From contig JAIXRE010000053.1 in assembly GCA_027485375.1 (NCBI GenBank), forward strand, positions 1 to 32,618: a DNA stretch of 32,618 nt. Direction: 5' to 3'. Below, one piece after another: positions 8,186 to 18,935 of this stretch (position 1 is its first letter; each line of letters starts with the position of its first letter). The notes under the pieces are model-generated. The model did not search any database, had not been told where the DNA came from, and worked only from the letters and a program-made list of their open reading frames with translations. Position numbers and translations under genes: made by a program. The DNA comes from Rickettsiaceae bacterium (GTDB taxonomy: Bacteria; Pseudomonadota; Alphaproteobacteria; Rickettsiales; Rickettsiaceae).

Positions 8186-10849
8186 TTAGCTATTTATTCT
8201 ATTTACCACAGAATGCATTATGCTACCATCTTTAATATATGCAACTTCATTTTCAGTCAATAATTGCAAAGTTACATCAATAGTATCAATTATGCCATTT
8301 TGTCTTTTAATAGCACACTTTAAAGGTTGGTATGGTTTAAGCCCGTCTTCTAACCCTTCTATGCTAATTTCCTCAGAACCATCAAGTTTTAGGTCATTAC
8401 GATTCATGCCATTAATAAAAGTTATAGGTAGCACCCCCATACCAGCTAGATTAGAGCGATGTATCCTTTCAAAGCTTTCAGCAATTACAGCTTTGACCCC
8501 AAGAAGATTAGTACCCTTCGCTGCCCAGTCCCTGGATGAGCCAGTACCGTATTCTTTACCGGCAAAAATTACCAACGGTATATCCTTAGCTTGGTAATCC
8601 ATTGCAGCGTCATAAATACTAATTTGTTGTTGATTGAATTGATTTATTGTAACGCCACCTTCAACTCCACCGCACATTTCATTTTTGATTCTATTATTAG
8701 CAAAAGTGCCACGCATCATTACTTCATGGTTACCACGACGAGAACCATATGAGTTGAAATCTTTTTGCTCGACTCCTTTACTTGTTAAGTATAAGGCGGC
8801 TGGGCTTGTTTTACCAATATTACCAGCTGGCGAAATATGGTCGGTAGTAATTGAATCACCAAAAATTGCTAATATCCTAGCGTTTCTTATATCTGATAAG
8901 TTTGACTTTGCCTTCTCTACCTTATTGAAATAAGGCGGATTATTTATGTATGTACTGTTTTTATCCCAGTTATAGGTGCTATCCTTAGCGATAGTAAGAG
9001 CTTGCCAGTGTTTATCACCTAAAAATACCTCACTATACTTTTCTTTAAACATGCGTGAGTCTAAAGACTTCTTGATACAATCTGCTATTTCTTCTTGGCT
9101 AGCCCAAATATCTTTTAGATAAATCTCCCTGCCATCTTTGTCAGTACCAAGGGGGGTAGTAGATAAATCAACATTCATTGTACCTGCTATAGCATAAGCA
9201 ACTACTAAAGGCGGTGAAGCTAGATAATTACTACGAACAAAAGGGTGTACTCTACCTTCAAAATTTCTATTACCAGAAAGCACAGAGGACACGACTAATT
9301 GATTATCAAGCACAGATTTTTCAATCTCAGGATCTAGTGGACCTGAGTTACCAATACAAGTAGTGCAACCATAACCTACTAAGTTAAAGCCAAGCTGGTT
9401 TAGATATTTATCAAGACCGCTTGCTTTGTAATATTCTGTCACTACTTTTGAACCAGGAGCTAAAGAAGTTTTGACCCATGGCTTTTTGTTTAAACCAAGC
9501 TCTACTGCTTTTTTAGCCAGCAAGCCTGCAGCAATCATTACAGAAGGGTTTGAGGTGTTAGTGCAGCTAGTAATGGCGGCAATAACAACAGAGCCATGTG
9601 ATAATTCAAAATCTTTGTCATCAACTGCGTATTTCTTATTAATATCATTATCGCCTTTAGCAAGAGAAGGTAATTCTACCTTAAAATTCTGCGCTGCATT
9701 TCCAAGGCTTACTCTATCTTGAGGGCGTTTTGGACCAGCAAGTGAAGACTCCACCTTAGCCAAATCAAGCTCTAATATATCACTATATTCTGGATTATCA
9801 CCAGCATTGCGCCATAACGACTGATATTTAGCATAAGCTTCAACGAGCTGAATTTGATGCTCGCTTCTGTTACTCATATGCAGATATTTCAGTGTTTCGT
9901 CATCAACTGGAAAGAATCCACAAGTTGCGCCATATTCAGGAGCCATATTAGCAATAGTTGCTCTATCCGCTAAGCTTAAATTTGCTATACCATCGCCAAA
10001 AAATTCAACAAATTTACCAACCACTCCTTTCTTGCGCAGCATCTGCGTTACAGTCAAAACAAGGTCAGTAGCTGTTATCATTCCTTGCAGCTTACCAGTA
10101 AGCCTAACACCAACCACTTCAGGTAAAATCATAGGTAGCGATTGACCAAGCATTGCTGCCTCTGCCTCAATACCTCCAACGCCCCAGCCAAGCACTGATA
10201 AGCCGTTAACCATGGTAGTATGGCTATCAGTACCTACCACAGTGTCAGGATATGCTACTACTTTGTCATTTTCTGTTTTTGTCCAGACGACTTGCGCTAA
10301 ATATTCTAAATTTACCTGATGACAAATTCCTGTGCCAGGTGGTACGACTCTGAAATTATCAAACGCTTCTTGACCCCATTTTAAGAATTCATAGCGTTCA
10401 CGGTTGCGCTGCATTTCTATTTGTACGTTCTTATCAAACGCCCCTTCTGAACCGTAATGGTCAACCTGCACTGAATGGTCTATTACCAAATCCACCGGAA
10501 TTAGCGGATTAATATTTAATGGATTTCCACCTAACTTTTTGACCGCATCACGCATTGCAGCCAAATCTACTACTGCAGGCACTCCTGTAAAATCTTGCAT
10601 TAGTACCCTAGCAGGCATAAATGCTACTTCTGCCTCAGAGCTTTTAGTATTGAGCCATTCTTTAAAAGCCTTTAAAACATTATCACTTTCTCCTGAGCGC
10701 AAAGCATTCTCAAATAATACCCTTAATGAGTAAGGTAGCCTGCCCAGTTCAAAGCCTAAATCACTAGCGGCTTTTTTAATATCAAAAACTACATATTCTT
10801 TTCCATCTACCAACAAATTAGTTGCATATTTTTTATTCGATCTAGACAT
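8186..10849 (-). CDS. acnA: Aconitate hydratase
   Basis: 887 aa; DHSVQVD, PDTVVGTDSHTTMVNGLSVLGWGVGGIEAEAAMLGQ, ITSCTNTSNPSVMI, GYGCTTCIGNSGPL, GDSITTDHISPAG, EYGTGSSRDWAAKG. Confidence 0.97.
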   Translation of the reverse strand: MSRSNKKYATNLLVDGKEYVVFDIKKAASDLGFELGRLPYSLRVLFENALRSGESDNVLKAFKEWLNTKSSEAEVAFMPARVLMQDFTGVPAVVDLAAMRDAVKKLGGNPLNINPLIPVDLVIDHSVQVDHYGSEGAFDKNVQIEMQRNRERYEFLKWGQEAFDNFRVVPPGTGICHQVNLEYLAQVVWTKTENDKVVAYPDTVVGTDSHTTMVNGLSVLGWGVGGIEAEAAMLGQSLPMILPEVVGVRLTGKLQGMITATDLVLTVTQMLRKKGVVGKFVEFFGDGIANLSLADRATIANMAPEYGATCGFFPVDDETLKYLHMSNRSEHQIQLVEAYAKYQSLWRNAGDNPEYSDILELDLAKVESSLAGPKRPQDRVSLGNAAQNFKVELPSLAKGDNDINKKYAVDDKDFELSHGSVVIAAITSCTNTSNPSVMIAAGLLAKKAVELGLNKKPWVKTSLAPGSKVVTEYYKASGLDKYLNQLGFNLVGYGCTTCIGNSGPLDPEIEKSVLDNQLVVSSVLSGNRNFEGRVHPFVRSNYLASPPLVVAYAIAGTMNVDLSTTPLGTDKDGREIYLKDIWASQEEIADCIKKSLDSRMFKEKYSEVFLGDKHWQALTIAKDSTYNWDKNSTYINNPPYFNKVEKAKSNLSDIRNARILAIFGDSITTDHISPAGNIGKTSPAALYLTSKGVEQKDFNSYGSRRGNHEVMMRGTFANNRIKNEMCGGVEGGVTINQFNQQQISIYDAAMDYQAKDIPLVIFAGKEYGTGSSRDWAAKGTNLLGVKAVIAESFERIHRSNLAGMGVLPITFINGMNRNDLKLDGSEEISIEGLEDGLKPYQPLKCAIKRQNGIIDTIDVTLQLLTENEVAYIKDGSIMHSVVNRINS

Positions 10850-10953
10850 TATTTCCTCATGTAATAAAATTTACTTGCTATAATTAATGGTAAATGTAAC
10901 CCTATGCGCAAGTAAAGCTATTTCGCTATCAGCCAAGTTAAAATTGTATAAAA

Positions 10954-11556
10954 ATGTTATCGCTTAATCAATTATCTTACACTATTAACAACCAAGCTTT
11001 ATTTAGTGACCTTAGCGTTACCATGTTATCGTCCTCTATTACTTACATAAAGGGTGCTAATGGTTGTGGTAAAACTTCTTTGTTGCGAATGGTAGCTTGC
11101 TTGCAAAAACCGACTAGCGGTCTTGTATCTTTTAGTCCTTATCTTGCAAATGAGGAAGGGCAAATACGCTGCACTTACGTAGGACATAAACTAGGGCTTA
11201 AAGCAGAGCTTACAGTGCTAGAAAATATAAAATTTTGGTCTAGTATATACGATTCCTTGGAAACTTTAGAGGCGGCACTATATTATTTTAAATTGCACGA
11301 TATTTTGGATAAAAAATGCTACCAGCTCTCAGCCGGCAACCAAAAAAAAGTGGCGTTAGCTAGGTTGCTTGCTTGTCAATCGAACTTATGGCTACTAGAC
11401 GAGGTAGAGTCCAACCTTGACCAAGAAAATAAGGCTTTGCTAAATAATTTGATAGTGACTAAGGCAAATAATAACGGCATTGTCCTAATTACTTCTCACG
11501 AAGCACCCACTATCAAAACCGCCAACACCTTAAATCTGGATGATTATAGGGGGTAG
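10954..11556 (+). CDS. ccmA: Heme exporter ATP-binding protein CcmA
   Basis: 200-aa single ABC domain; [58 protein letters not shown]. Confidence 0.85.
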   Translation: MLSLNQLSYTINNQALFSDLSVTMLSSSITYIKGANGCGKTSLLRMVACLQKPTSGLVSFSPYLANEEGQIRCTYVGHKLGLKAELTVLENIKFWSSIYDSLETLEAALYYFKLHDILDKKCYQLSAGNQKKVALARLLACQSNLWLLDEVESNLDQENKALLNNLIVTKANNNGIVLITSHEAPTIKTANTLNLDDYRG

Positions 11557-11558
11557 GG

Positions 11559-14318
11559 TTACTGCATAGACAAATTAGAGAAAACTTCTTTTAACCTGGT
11601 AACAACATCATAATCTGCTTTAACAGCCTTAAAGTGCTTTTTACCACAGCTTATTTTTTGTATTTCTTCTACACGCCATTTATTAGGATCTGTAGTAGAT
11701 TTAGTTTCACGTACTAAGAAATATTTTTGATCACCATACTTCAATACTAAAGCCCAATCTGGAGTATGTCTTCCAAATGGAGTTGGAATAAAGAAGTACT
11801 CAGGAAGCTTAAAGAATAATTCTACATTCTCGTTAAAATCTAGATCTTCAACAAAGTCTCGTTCAGTACTAGATTCATATTCTATATAATCAAATAAGCA
11901 TTTATTTGTATTTACAATCTGATATAAACCCTTGCCAACCTCATTGTTTTTTGGCTCAATGTAGCGAATTATACCTGCCTTAGCATGTTTTTTAATTTGT
12001 TCTCTAGACCAGTAAGTATTTATATCTATATATTTTACACCATGCACTTGATTGTCAGAAAATATTAGCCCATCTATTGCCGTTTTGATTTCTGTAACCG
12101 CCAGAACCATAAAAGCTTGAGGATTTCGCAGGAAATACTGGTAACTATCAGCTTTCCTTAAAATTTCACAAATTGTATGCCGTACTAACTTGGTTTGCGC
12201 TTGTAGATAGGTGACTATATCTGGTAACGATTTCACGCTTTCTGCAAGGCTCTCATTGTCGTTAGATAAAGCTCGCTTGTCAATACCATGCTTTGTTATC
12301 GCAATTCCATAACGATCAATACTAATTGTTGGAGCTTGGATAAAAGAGGCTTGGTCTTTTATGAACTTCGCAGCCCTCTCTATTAAATCTGACGTTTTAA
12401 AGCTAATTTCGTAACGCGAGTTTTGCTTGATACTATCAAATAACTTTATAAATTCTGGGCTATCAAAGACTTTCTCATGTAGAGTAATGGTACGTTTATT
12501 CTTTACATTATGAAGTTTTGCTTTATCAAACTCAATTCCAAAATCGCTTTTAAACTCCTCTTGTAGCTTATTAGCAAAATCCTCATAAGATTCGTTAGCA
12601 ATTACAGTTAAGCGGTTAATACTAGTATCGTGGATACGATCACCATTAGCATCAACTGGCAATCTTAATCCTCTACCTATCTGTTGGCGTTTGGTAAGTT
12701 CAGAACCAACTTCGCGTAATATGCAAACCTGAAAGACATTAGGATTATCCCAGCCTTCTTTCAAAGCACTATGGCTAAAAATAAACCTCAAAGGATTTGC
12801 AGGATCAAGTAACCGCTCCTTATCTGACATGATTAGACGGTAAGTATTCTCATCGTCCTTAGTAGCCCCACTAGTATCTTTAAGGGTTTTTTTACTATCC
12901 TGAGAAAAATAGCCATTATGTAGCTGCTCTATTTTAAATTCTTTTAAATGTTGTAGGTCGCTATCAGAGCTTATTAATGCGTTATATTCTTCTTCAAACC
13001 AGCGCCCAATCTTTCCAAGAGCGGTAGTATTATTTTCCTTATTATAAATACGGTAACTTGCGACTTTATCGACAAAAAATAATGATAATACTTTAATACC
13101 CTTATGATAAAGCTCTCTTTCTCTTTGCAGATGTTGTTCTATAGTTGTTCTTATTTGCGCTTTGATAATCTCGTCAGTAGCAGTGCCAAGTTCTTGATTA
13201 AGCCTAAGAGCTTGTCCATTAGCAAATTCGATACATTCAGCACCTGGCGAACAATCTATACCGCGCACTACATAGTTATTTTCATATACGTAGTGGTTAC
13301 TAGATTTCTGGTACAAATTATCGCGCTGCTTTATCCATAGCTTATGTGGTTTAATACCAGTTGCTGTTTTTTTATGTATTTCTACGTAAGCTCTTATACC
13401 TTTGCTATTATCTAGTTGTAATAGTTTGATATAGGCATCATTAAAGCTTCTTTCTTCTCGTACGGAGGCTACTTCTATACGCTTTACTAAACCTAAATCA
13501 TAAGCTTTTACTGGGTCGAGTTGGTAAACCAAGTTTTTGGAATCTCTGTGCGTTGCGCTGTAACGCAAAGTCATTAGTGGATTAAGCCTAGCTATAGCAG
13601 CTTTAGCATTTGCAGTGTTATCAACACTTTGCGGTTCATCGATAATAAGTATAGGACTAACCCCCTGAATAAATTCAATAGGCTTATATCCATCCATTTT
13701 ATCATTTTCGCGGTTGATAATATTCAGCTTCTTGAGATCTTTCTCTGTGATTGCAGTTATATCTGAGTCTTTTTGAAAAGATTGAATATTAATAATCATT
13801 ATCTTGATTTGGTTATCTGAGGCAAAGCTTTTTACATTATTAAGCCTCGCAGAATCATAGACAAAATAACTAAAAGGAGTATTGTTATACAGATTCTTAA
13901 AGTGCTCTGACATAGCACTCAGGCTGCTTAAAACTCCCTCACGTATAGCAATACTTGGTACAACTATGATAAATTTTTGAAAGCCATAATTTTTATTTAA
14001 CTCAAAAATAGTCCTTAAATAAACATAAGTTTTGCCAGTGCCAGTTTCCATCTCTATTGAAAAAGACCTTTCAGATAGTTCACTTGAAGGTGTAATAGAA
14101 TTTTTTTCCTGCACAGATTGTAAATTTTTTAGTATAACCTCATCTGGAATAGTAAGGTTATTAGCAATACCTTTTTCCTTAAATAAGGTGCCATTATTGC
14201 TATATTTGCTGCTAATCTCAAATTGCTTCTGCGCTAACTCTTGTCCAGTAAATAAGCTTACCACTGAGTTGATAGCATCAGCTTGGTAATCCAAGGATGA
14301 ACTAAATTTTAATCTCAT
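11559..14318 (-). CDS. res: Type III restriction endonuclease subunit Res
   Basis: 919 aa; FSIEMETGTGKTYVYLRTIFELN Walker A, ILIIDEPQSVD motif II, KEGWDNPNVFQVCILREVGSELTKRQQIGRGLRLPV motif VI, C-terminal TPDWALVLKYGDQKYFLVRETKST nuclease motif. Confidence 0.93.
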   Translation of the reverse strand: MRLKFSSSLDYQADAINSVVSLFTGQELAQKQFEISSKYSNNGTLFKEKGIANNLTIPDEVILKNLQSVQEKNSITPSSELSERSFSIEMETGTGKTYVYLRTIFELNKNYGFQKFIIVVPSIAIREGVLSSLSAMSEHFKNLYNNTPFSYFVYDSARLNNVKSFASDNQIKIMIINIQSFQKDSDITAITEKDLKKLNIINRENDKMDGYKPIEFIQGVSPILIIDEPQSVDNTANAKAAIARLNPLMTLRYSATHRDSKNLVYQLDPVKAYDLGLVKRIEVASVREERSFNDAYIKLLQLDNSKGIRAYVEIHKKTATGIKPHKLWIKQRDNLYQKSSNHYVYENNYVVRGIDCSPGAECIEFANGQALRLNQELGTATDEIIKAQIRTTIEQHLQRERELYHKGIKVLSLFFVDKVASYRIYNKENNTTALGKIGRWFEEEYNALISSDSDLQHLKEFKIEQLHNGYFSQDSKKTLKDTSGATKDDENTYRLIMSDKERLLDPANPLRFIFSHSALKEGWDNPNVFQVCILREVGSELTKRQQIGRGLRLPVDANGDRIHDTSINRLTVIANESYEDFANKLQEEFKSDFGIEFDKAKLHNVKNKRTITLHEKVFDSPEFIKLFDSIKQNSRYEISFKTSDLIERAAKFIKDQASFIQAPTISIDRYGIAITKHGIDKRALSNDNESLAESVKSLPDIVTYLQAQTKLVRHTICEILRKADSYQYFLRNPQAFMVLAVTEIKTAIDGLIFSDNQVHGVKYIDINTYWSREQIKKHAKAGIIRYIEPKNNEVGKGLYQIVNTNKCLFDYIEYESSTERDFVEDLDFNENVELFFKLPEYFFIPTPFGRHTPDWALVLKYGDQKYFLVRETKSTTDPNKWRVEEIQKISCGKKHFKAVKADYDVVTRLKEVFSNLSMQ

Positions 14319-14320
14319 AA

Positions 14321-14890
14321 TTATATCGTGATAAATTCAATTGCTTTATTATTGTTATCGTAAGTACAGTGTTTAAAGCTATGCATAGCGTTTAGTTTTA
14401 GCTGGTCATCGCCTTGAAACCCTTCATCAAGAAAAACCACTTTATCAGGACTAAGAGCAGCTACTGCGCTTATCACTTCTTGCGTAACCTTTTTCTCTAG
14501 GCAAATTAATAACGTGCCATTTTGCAAAGAAAATACTCGCTTACTAGTTAAATTAATTATGCTTATTTCGCTAGTTAATTCAAGTCCTAAGCCTATTATA
14601 ATTTCGTATAAAATATCTTCTTCGTTACTGCCATCCATAACATGATTAACATGCCATACAAGCTGCTGGTTAAACTCTTCTTCACTAGTAACGCTGCTAT
14701 TCCAAAGTTTAAAGTTAGACTTATCCATCTTAAGCACCTTAAAGCCTAAATCACCTTGGTAATCAGGCTTCTCTTGGCGAATCTTTGCCGCTGCAAGTCT
14801 AATACGCTCCTTGCCTATGTCTGCAATAGTTTTATAACCAGCTTTGTACGCCTCTGAGTCTTCACCGCAAGGCTCTGGCAGCTGCACCAT
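14321..14890 (-). pseudogene. mod: C-terminal portion of Type III methyltransferase Mod, separated from the main ORF by a frameshift
   Basis: Starts MVQLPEPCGEDSEAYKAGYKTIADIGKERIRLAAAKI, which is the expected continuation of the Mod ORF after ...HAVMQLNAEDGG[NRKYI]; lies in the -1 frame and overlaps 14815-16197. Confidence 0.8.
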
Positions 14891-16197
14891 GATATATTTC
14901 CTATTACCCCACCATCCTCTGCATTTAACTGCATAACAGCGTGCGCCGTCGTACCTGACCCTGAGAAAAAATCAAGGATGATGTCATTTTGGTTGCTTGA
15001 GGTAGAAAGCTGTAATATTCTTTTTATTAAGGATACTGGTTTTGGATAATCAAAATAGGCTTGGTCATCAAATAAAGCCTTGGTTTCCTTCCTTGCATCC
15101 TGAGTATGCCCAACTTCTGAATATCGCCACACGGTTAACGGAGTAATACCATCTTTTACTTCAGATAAAAACCTTTTTAATGATGGCACATTACTACCAT
15201 CTTTACCAAACCATATCCGGTTATCTGCTATTAATTCTTGTAACTTTTCCTTTGAACATCTCCAACTTCTACCATTTGGAGGCATAACCTTTCTACCTGT
15301 AGGCGTGGTGATTTCATAAACATTATTTTGTATAGCAGGGCCAACAGAAAGATCTCCAGATTTCCACCCTCCCCTAGGATCATTATCTGGATTTTTATAA
15401 CGAGCATCAGCATCTCCTGACCTCAGGAGGGTAATTTTTTTTATTTTTTTTATGGACATGGAATAACATATTATATGATCATGATTCGCAGAAAAATGGT
15501 GTTTAAGATTTATAGGAGCATAAGCTCTTTCCCAAATCACATTTGCCACGAAATTTTCTTCACCAAAAATCTGGTCGCAGAGCATTCTTAAGTGGTGTTG
15601 CTCGTTATCATCAATGGAAATGAAAATTACTCCATCATCTCTAAGCAGCGATTTGGCAAGGTATAGTCTTGTATACATCATATTCAGCCACTTGGAGTGA
15701 AAACGCCCTTCTGATTCAGTGTTTGTAGAAAATCTATGTCCATTCTCATCCTTTTGCCCCGTGTACCTTAGGTAAGTATCAAGGTTCTCGCTGTAATTAT
15801 CAGGGTAGATAAAATCTTTACCAGTATTATAAGGTGGGTCAATATAAATCATTTTAACTTTGCCAAAGTACGACCTTTGCAATAATTTTAATACCTCTAG
15901 ATTATCACCTTCAACGAAAAGATTTTGCGTTGTATCAAAGTCTGTAGATTCCTCTCGGCAAGGTTTCAAAGTAGCAATGCTAGCTTGCTGTATAGCTTTT
16001 ACACATTCTGCTTTGCCGCTCCAGTTCAAACCAAACCTTTCTGTATCTGGCACGATAAAATCACCAAGTACTCTTCTTAGTTGGTTAGGATCGATTTTAT
16101 CCTCGCAAAATATTTCTGGAAAAAGCTGCTTAAGCTGCTTTATCTTCTCTTTTGGAATATCTGCTGACTTTAGGTTCAACTTTTCTTGCATAGCCAT
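14815..16197 (-). CDS. mod: Type III DNA-methyltransferase Mod, N-terminal/catalytic part (beta-class N6-adenine), frameshifted tail
   Basis: MIYIDPPYNTGKDFIYPDNY (motif IV) before ILDFFSGSGTTAHAVMQLNAEDGG (motif I), the Type III Mod order; terminal GVIGNISWCSCQSLAVKTQRRTKLVIKLLQT looks out of frame. Confidence 0.85.
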   Translation of the reverse strand: MAMQEKLNLKSADIPKEKIKQLKQLFPEIFCEDKIDPNQLRRVLGDFIVPDTERFGLNWSGKAECVKAIQQASIATLKPCREESTDFDTTQNLFVEGDNLEVLKLLQRSYFGKVKMIYIDPPYNTGKDFIYPDNYSENLDTYLRYTGQKDENGHRFSTNTESEGRFHSKWLNMMYTRLYLAKSLLRDDGVIFISIDDNEQHHLRMLCDQIFGEENFVANVIWERAYAPINLKHHFSANHDHIICYSMSIKKIKKITLLRSGDADARYKNPDNDPRGGWKSGDLSVGPAIQNNVYEITTPTGRKVMPPNGRSWRCSKEKLQELIADNRIWFGKDGSNVPSLKRFLSEVKDGITPLTVWRYSEVGHTQDARKETKALFDDQAYFDYPKPVSLIKRILQLSTSSNQNDIILDFFSGSGTTAHAVMQLNAEDGGVIGNISWCSCQSLAVKTQRRTKLVIKLLQT

Positions 16198-16230
16198 AAG
16201 GACTTCTTATACTTAAGTTTCTATAATTTT

Positions 16231-16395
16231 TTACTTCTTCTTCTCGTCATCACTCTTATCGCCGCCGCCCATACCTTCCTTGAAGGCTTTTAGTCCTTTG
16301 CCAAGGTCAGACATTACTTGCGGTAATTTACCAGCGCCAAATAATACTAGGATAATTAGTAAAATTATTAATAATTGACTAAGACTTACTCCCAT
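16231..16395 (-). CDS. tatA: Sec-independent protein translocase TatA (54 aa; not in the supplied ORF track)
   Basis: Manual translation: [54 protein letters not shown]; single TM, FGAGKLP hinge, amphipathic helix. Confidence 0.93.
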   Translation of the reverse strand: MGVSLSQLLIILLIILVLFGAGKLPQVMSDLGKGLKAFKEGMGGGDKSDDEKKK

Positions 16396-16464
16396 AATTA
16401 GTACCTAATTTTAAATTGAGTTAGCTAGATTATATATTAATTACGATAAAATCAAATCTCTATT

Positions 16465-18435
16465 TTAGCTAAAATTTTGAGGGTCTATATCAACCTTAAC
16501 GTGGCAACTAGAAGGAATTTTGATTAAACCAAGCCACATACTCAAGTATTTTTGTAAATTAAACTTTTTATCAGCAATAATGAGTATTCGGTAACGATAT
16601 TTACCCGCCACTTTTGACATTAAGGCTGGTGCTGGTCCTAAAATTTTTAACAAAAGATTATCTGCATTGTTTTTAGGTGCAATAGCGACCAGCTGCTTTG
16701 CGAGCTCTGCTACTTGCGCTTCATTTTTGCCAGTTAAAATAATGGCAGCCATTTTGGCAAAAGGCGGCATTTTCCCTGACTCTCTGTTATTCATTTCATA
16801 TTTAATAAAACCTTCCGTGTCACCAGCTTTTATAGTTTCAAGAACTATGCTTTCAGGATAATAAGTCTGCAGCAATACAAAACCTTTTTTTTGCTCTCTC
16901 CCCGCCCTGCCGCCAACTTGGTGCAGCAACTGGTAGGTACGCTCGCTCGCTCTTAAATCCGCGCCGCCAGCGCTAGCTAAATCAGCGTCAATGACGCCAA
17001 CTAAAGTAAGGTTTGGAAAATGGTAACCTTTAGTGATCATTTGCGTACCAATCAATATGTCTATTTCTTGGTTCTCCATAGACTCTAATAATTCCTGCAT
17101 CTTTTGCGGTTTCGTCATCTGATCCTTACTAACTACAGCAACGCAGCTATCTGGAAATAACCTCTTAGCCTCCTCTTCTATCCGCTCTATTCCAGGACCA
17201 CAAGAAGTAAGCGAATGCTCGTCTTTGCATTCTGGACAAGTCTTTGGAAGACGCACTTGATGCCCGCAATGATGACACTCAAGGCGCTGGGTTGCTTTGT
17301 GTAACACTAGCCACGCAGAACAAGAAGGGCAAGTAAAGCGATATCCGCACAACTTACAAAGTATTAAAGGTGCATACCCCCTGCGGTTTAGGAATAGCAA
17401 AACCTGCTCCTTTTTTTCTAGGGTTTGCCTAATTGCCGTTATCAAAGGCTTTGATATCCAGCTATTTGCTGGCAATGCTTCTGCCTTCATATTGATTATA
17501 CCAACATCAGGCATTGCCGCTTGCTGGTAACGGCTCTCTAGCTTAATTAGCTCGTATTTTCCAATATTAGCATTATGGAGAGTTTCAATGGATGGGGTAG
17601 CAGAGCACAGTAGCACTTTACAAGCAGAAAGGCTAGCACGCAGCACCGCCATATCCCTAGCATTATATAATATGCCATCATCTTGCTTATAAGAACTATC
17701 ATGTTCCTCATCAACGACAATCAAGCCAAGGTCTTTATATGGCAAAAAAAGACTACTACGAGCGCCTATGACTATTTTTACTTCACCATTTAAAATTCCT
17801 CTAAGTGCCATCTTTTTTTGCGCTTTAGTAATAGTAGAATTCCACACTACAGGCTCAAAACCAAACCTAACAGTAAAACGCTTGATAATTTGTCCGCTTA
17901 AAGCTATCTCAGGTAACATTATAACTACTTGCCGTCCTTGGCGCAAATAGTCTGCTAGTAAGTGAAAATACACTTCTGTTTTACCAGAACCAGTTACCCC
18001 TTGTATTATAACAGGTTTAGTAGCTTGCACTAAGTGCTGCAGCGCTTTATTTTGAATATCAGATAGAGCAGACAAATTGAAATTATCTGGAATTATTTGT
18101 TTTTTTATCTTAATAGGTGTTTCTGTTATGTCAACTGGCAAAGCCAGTTTCGCTATTGAACCTAGCTCGCTTAAATAATAGTTGCTAGCCTTTTGAAGGA
18201 GCCTGAGGATTTCCGGTTGGATTTTATACTGCGCATCAAGTTTTTGCTTAATAGCCTTAAGCTTTGATACTTCCTTAAGTGCAGCATCAATTTCCCAAAC
18301 TATACCAGTAATTTCTTGGTTGCGAAAAGGGACTAAGACCAAGTCACCTATTGCAAGATTACCTATTTCTTCTGGTACAAGATAATCAAGAGGAAAAAGC
18401 CTAGCTACTGGCAACAGTACTTTTACAATAGTCAT
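16465..18435 (-). CDS. priA: Primosomal protein N' (replication restart helicase PriA)
   Basis: [29 protein letters not shown], zinc-binding [33 protein letters not shown]...[27 protein letters not shown]. Confidence 0.96.
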   Translation of the reverse strand: MTIVKVLLPVARLFPLDYLVPEEIGNLAIGDLVLVPFRNQEITGIVWEIDAALKEVSKLKAIKQKLDAQYKIQPEILRLLQKASNYYLSELGSIAKLALPVDITETPIKIKKQIIPDNFNLSALSDIQNKALQHLVQATKPVIIQGVTGSGKTEVYFHLLADYLRQGRQVVIMLPEIALSGQIIKRFTVRFGFEPVVWNSTITKAQKKMALRGILNGEVKIVIGARSSLFLPYKDLGLIVVDEEHDSSYKQDDGILYNARDMAVLRASLSACKVLLCSATPSIETLHNANIGKYELIKLESRYQQAAMPDVGIINMKAEALPANSWISKPLITAIRQTLEKKEQVLLFLNRRGYAPLILCKLCGYRFTCPSCSAWLVLHKATQRLECHHCGHQVRLPKTCPECKDEHSLTSCGPGIERIEEEAKRLFPDSCVAVVSKDQMTKPQKMQELLESMENQEIDILIGTQMITKGYHFPNLTLVGVIDADLASAGGADLRASERTYQLLHQVGGRAGREQKKGFVLLQTYYPESIVLETIKAGDTEGFIKYEMNNRESGKMPPFAKMAAIILTGKNEAQVAELAKQLVAIAPKNNADNLLLKILGPAPALMSKVAGKYRYRILIIADKKFNLQKYLSMWLGLIKIPSSCHVKVDIDPQNFS

Positions 18436-18444
18436 GTGCTAATC

Positions 18445-18801
18445 TTAAGACTCCTTGCTTTGCTCTGATTTATATTGCTCTATCTTGGACTTTAAAACTT
18501 CTTGATATTTTGCTTTCAAACTTTCTTTAGAATAATCGCCTTCATAACTACCTTCTAATTCAATAATCTTCCGCAGATAAAAGTTTAGTTCCTCAATATC
18601 TTGCATAATTGGCTCGTGAACTTCTTTAAGTTCGCTATTAATCTTTGAAAGAGCTCCATTTACGAAATCTGAGAGTTGAGATTTTATATTGTAGAAGGTT
18701 TTTAAAACGCTGGGTATATCTTGTGGTTTCATTACTAGCAAAGCCACTAAAGCAGTGACTAGCATTTCTCCTAAAGACATAGCAACCTCACAATTTGACA
18801 A
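18445..18801 (-). CDS. tatB: TatB-like Sec-independent translocase component
   Basis: Likely start at MSLGEMLVTALVALLVMKPQDIPSVLKTFYNIKSQLSDFVN: short TM followed by KP(Q/E)D(I/L)P hinge and charged helices, as in TatB. Confidence 0.65.
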   Translation of the reverse strand: MSNCEVAMSLGEMLVTALVALLVMKPQDIPSVLKTFYNIKSQLSDFVNGALSKINSELKEVHEPIMQDIEELNFYLRKIIELEGSYEGDYSKESLKAKYQEVLKSKIEQYKSEQSKES

Positions 18802-18862
18802 TTCTAATAATACAGCAGTATCATTAGAATAAAAGTAATTTATCTATGTTTTTAGCCGCTAA

Positions 18863-18900
18863 TAAAAAAAAGCGGCTACCTAATTAAAGGTAACCGCTTT
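18863..18900 (-). terminator. Rho-independent terminator downstream of the 18936-19160 gene
   Basis: Minus strand: AGCGGTTACC-tttaatt-AGGTAGCCGCT followed by eight T (plus-strand As 18863-18870). Confidence 0.8.
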
Positions 18901-18935
18901 TCAAGAACTTAAAAATTAAAGCCTTAAAGTATTAA

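Noticed and set aside
8220-8597. 125-aa plus-strand ORF within acnA (also 8685-8933, 9471-9722, 10539-10733)
   Set aside because: Antisense shadow ORFs of aconitase.
14321-14890. Independent 189-aa gene
   Set aside because: Its sequence is the missing Mod C-terminus in a shifted frame, so it is treated as a mod fragment rather than a separate gene.
11559-16197. Novel phage-defence system
   Set aside because: Both subunits match canonical Type III restriction-modification; only the frameshift is unusual.
15860-16216. 118-aa plus-strand ORF across the mod start
   Set aside because: Antisense to mod; composition of a shadow ORF.
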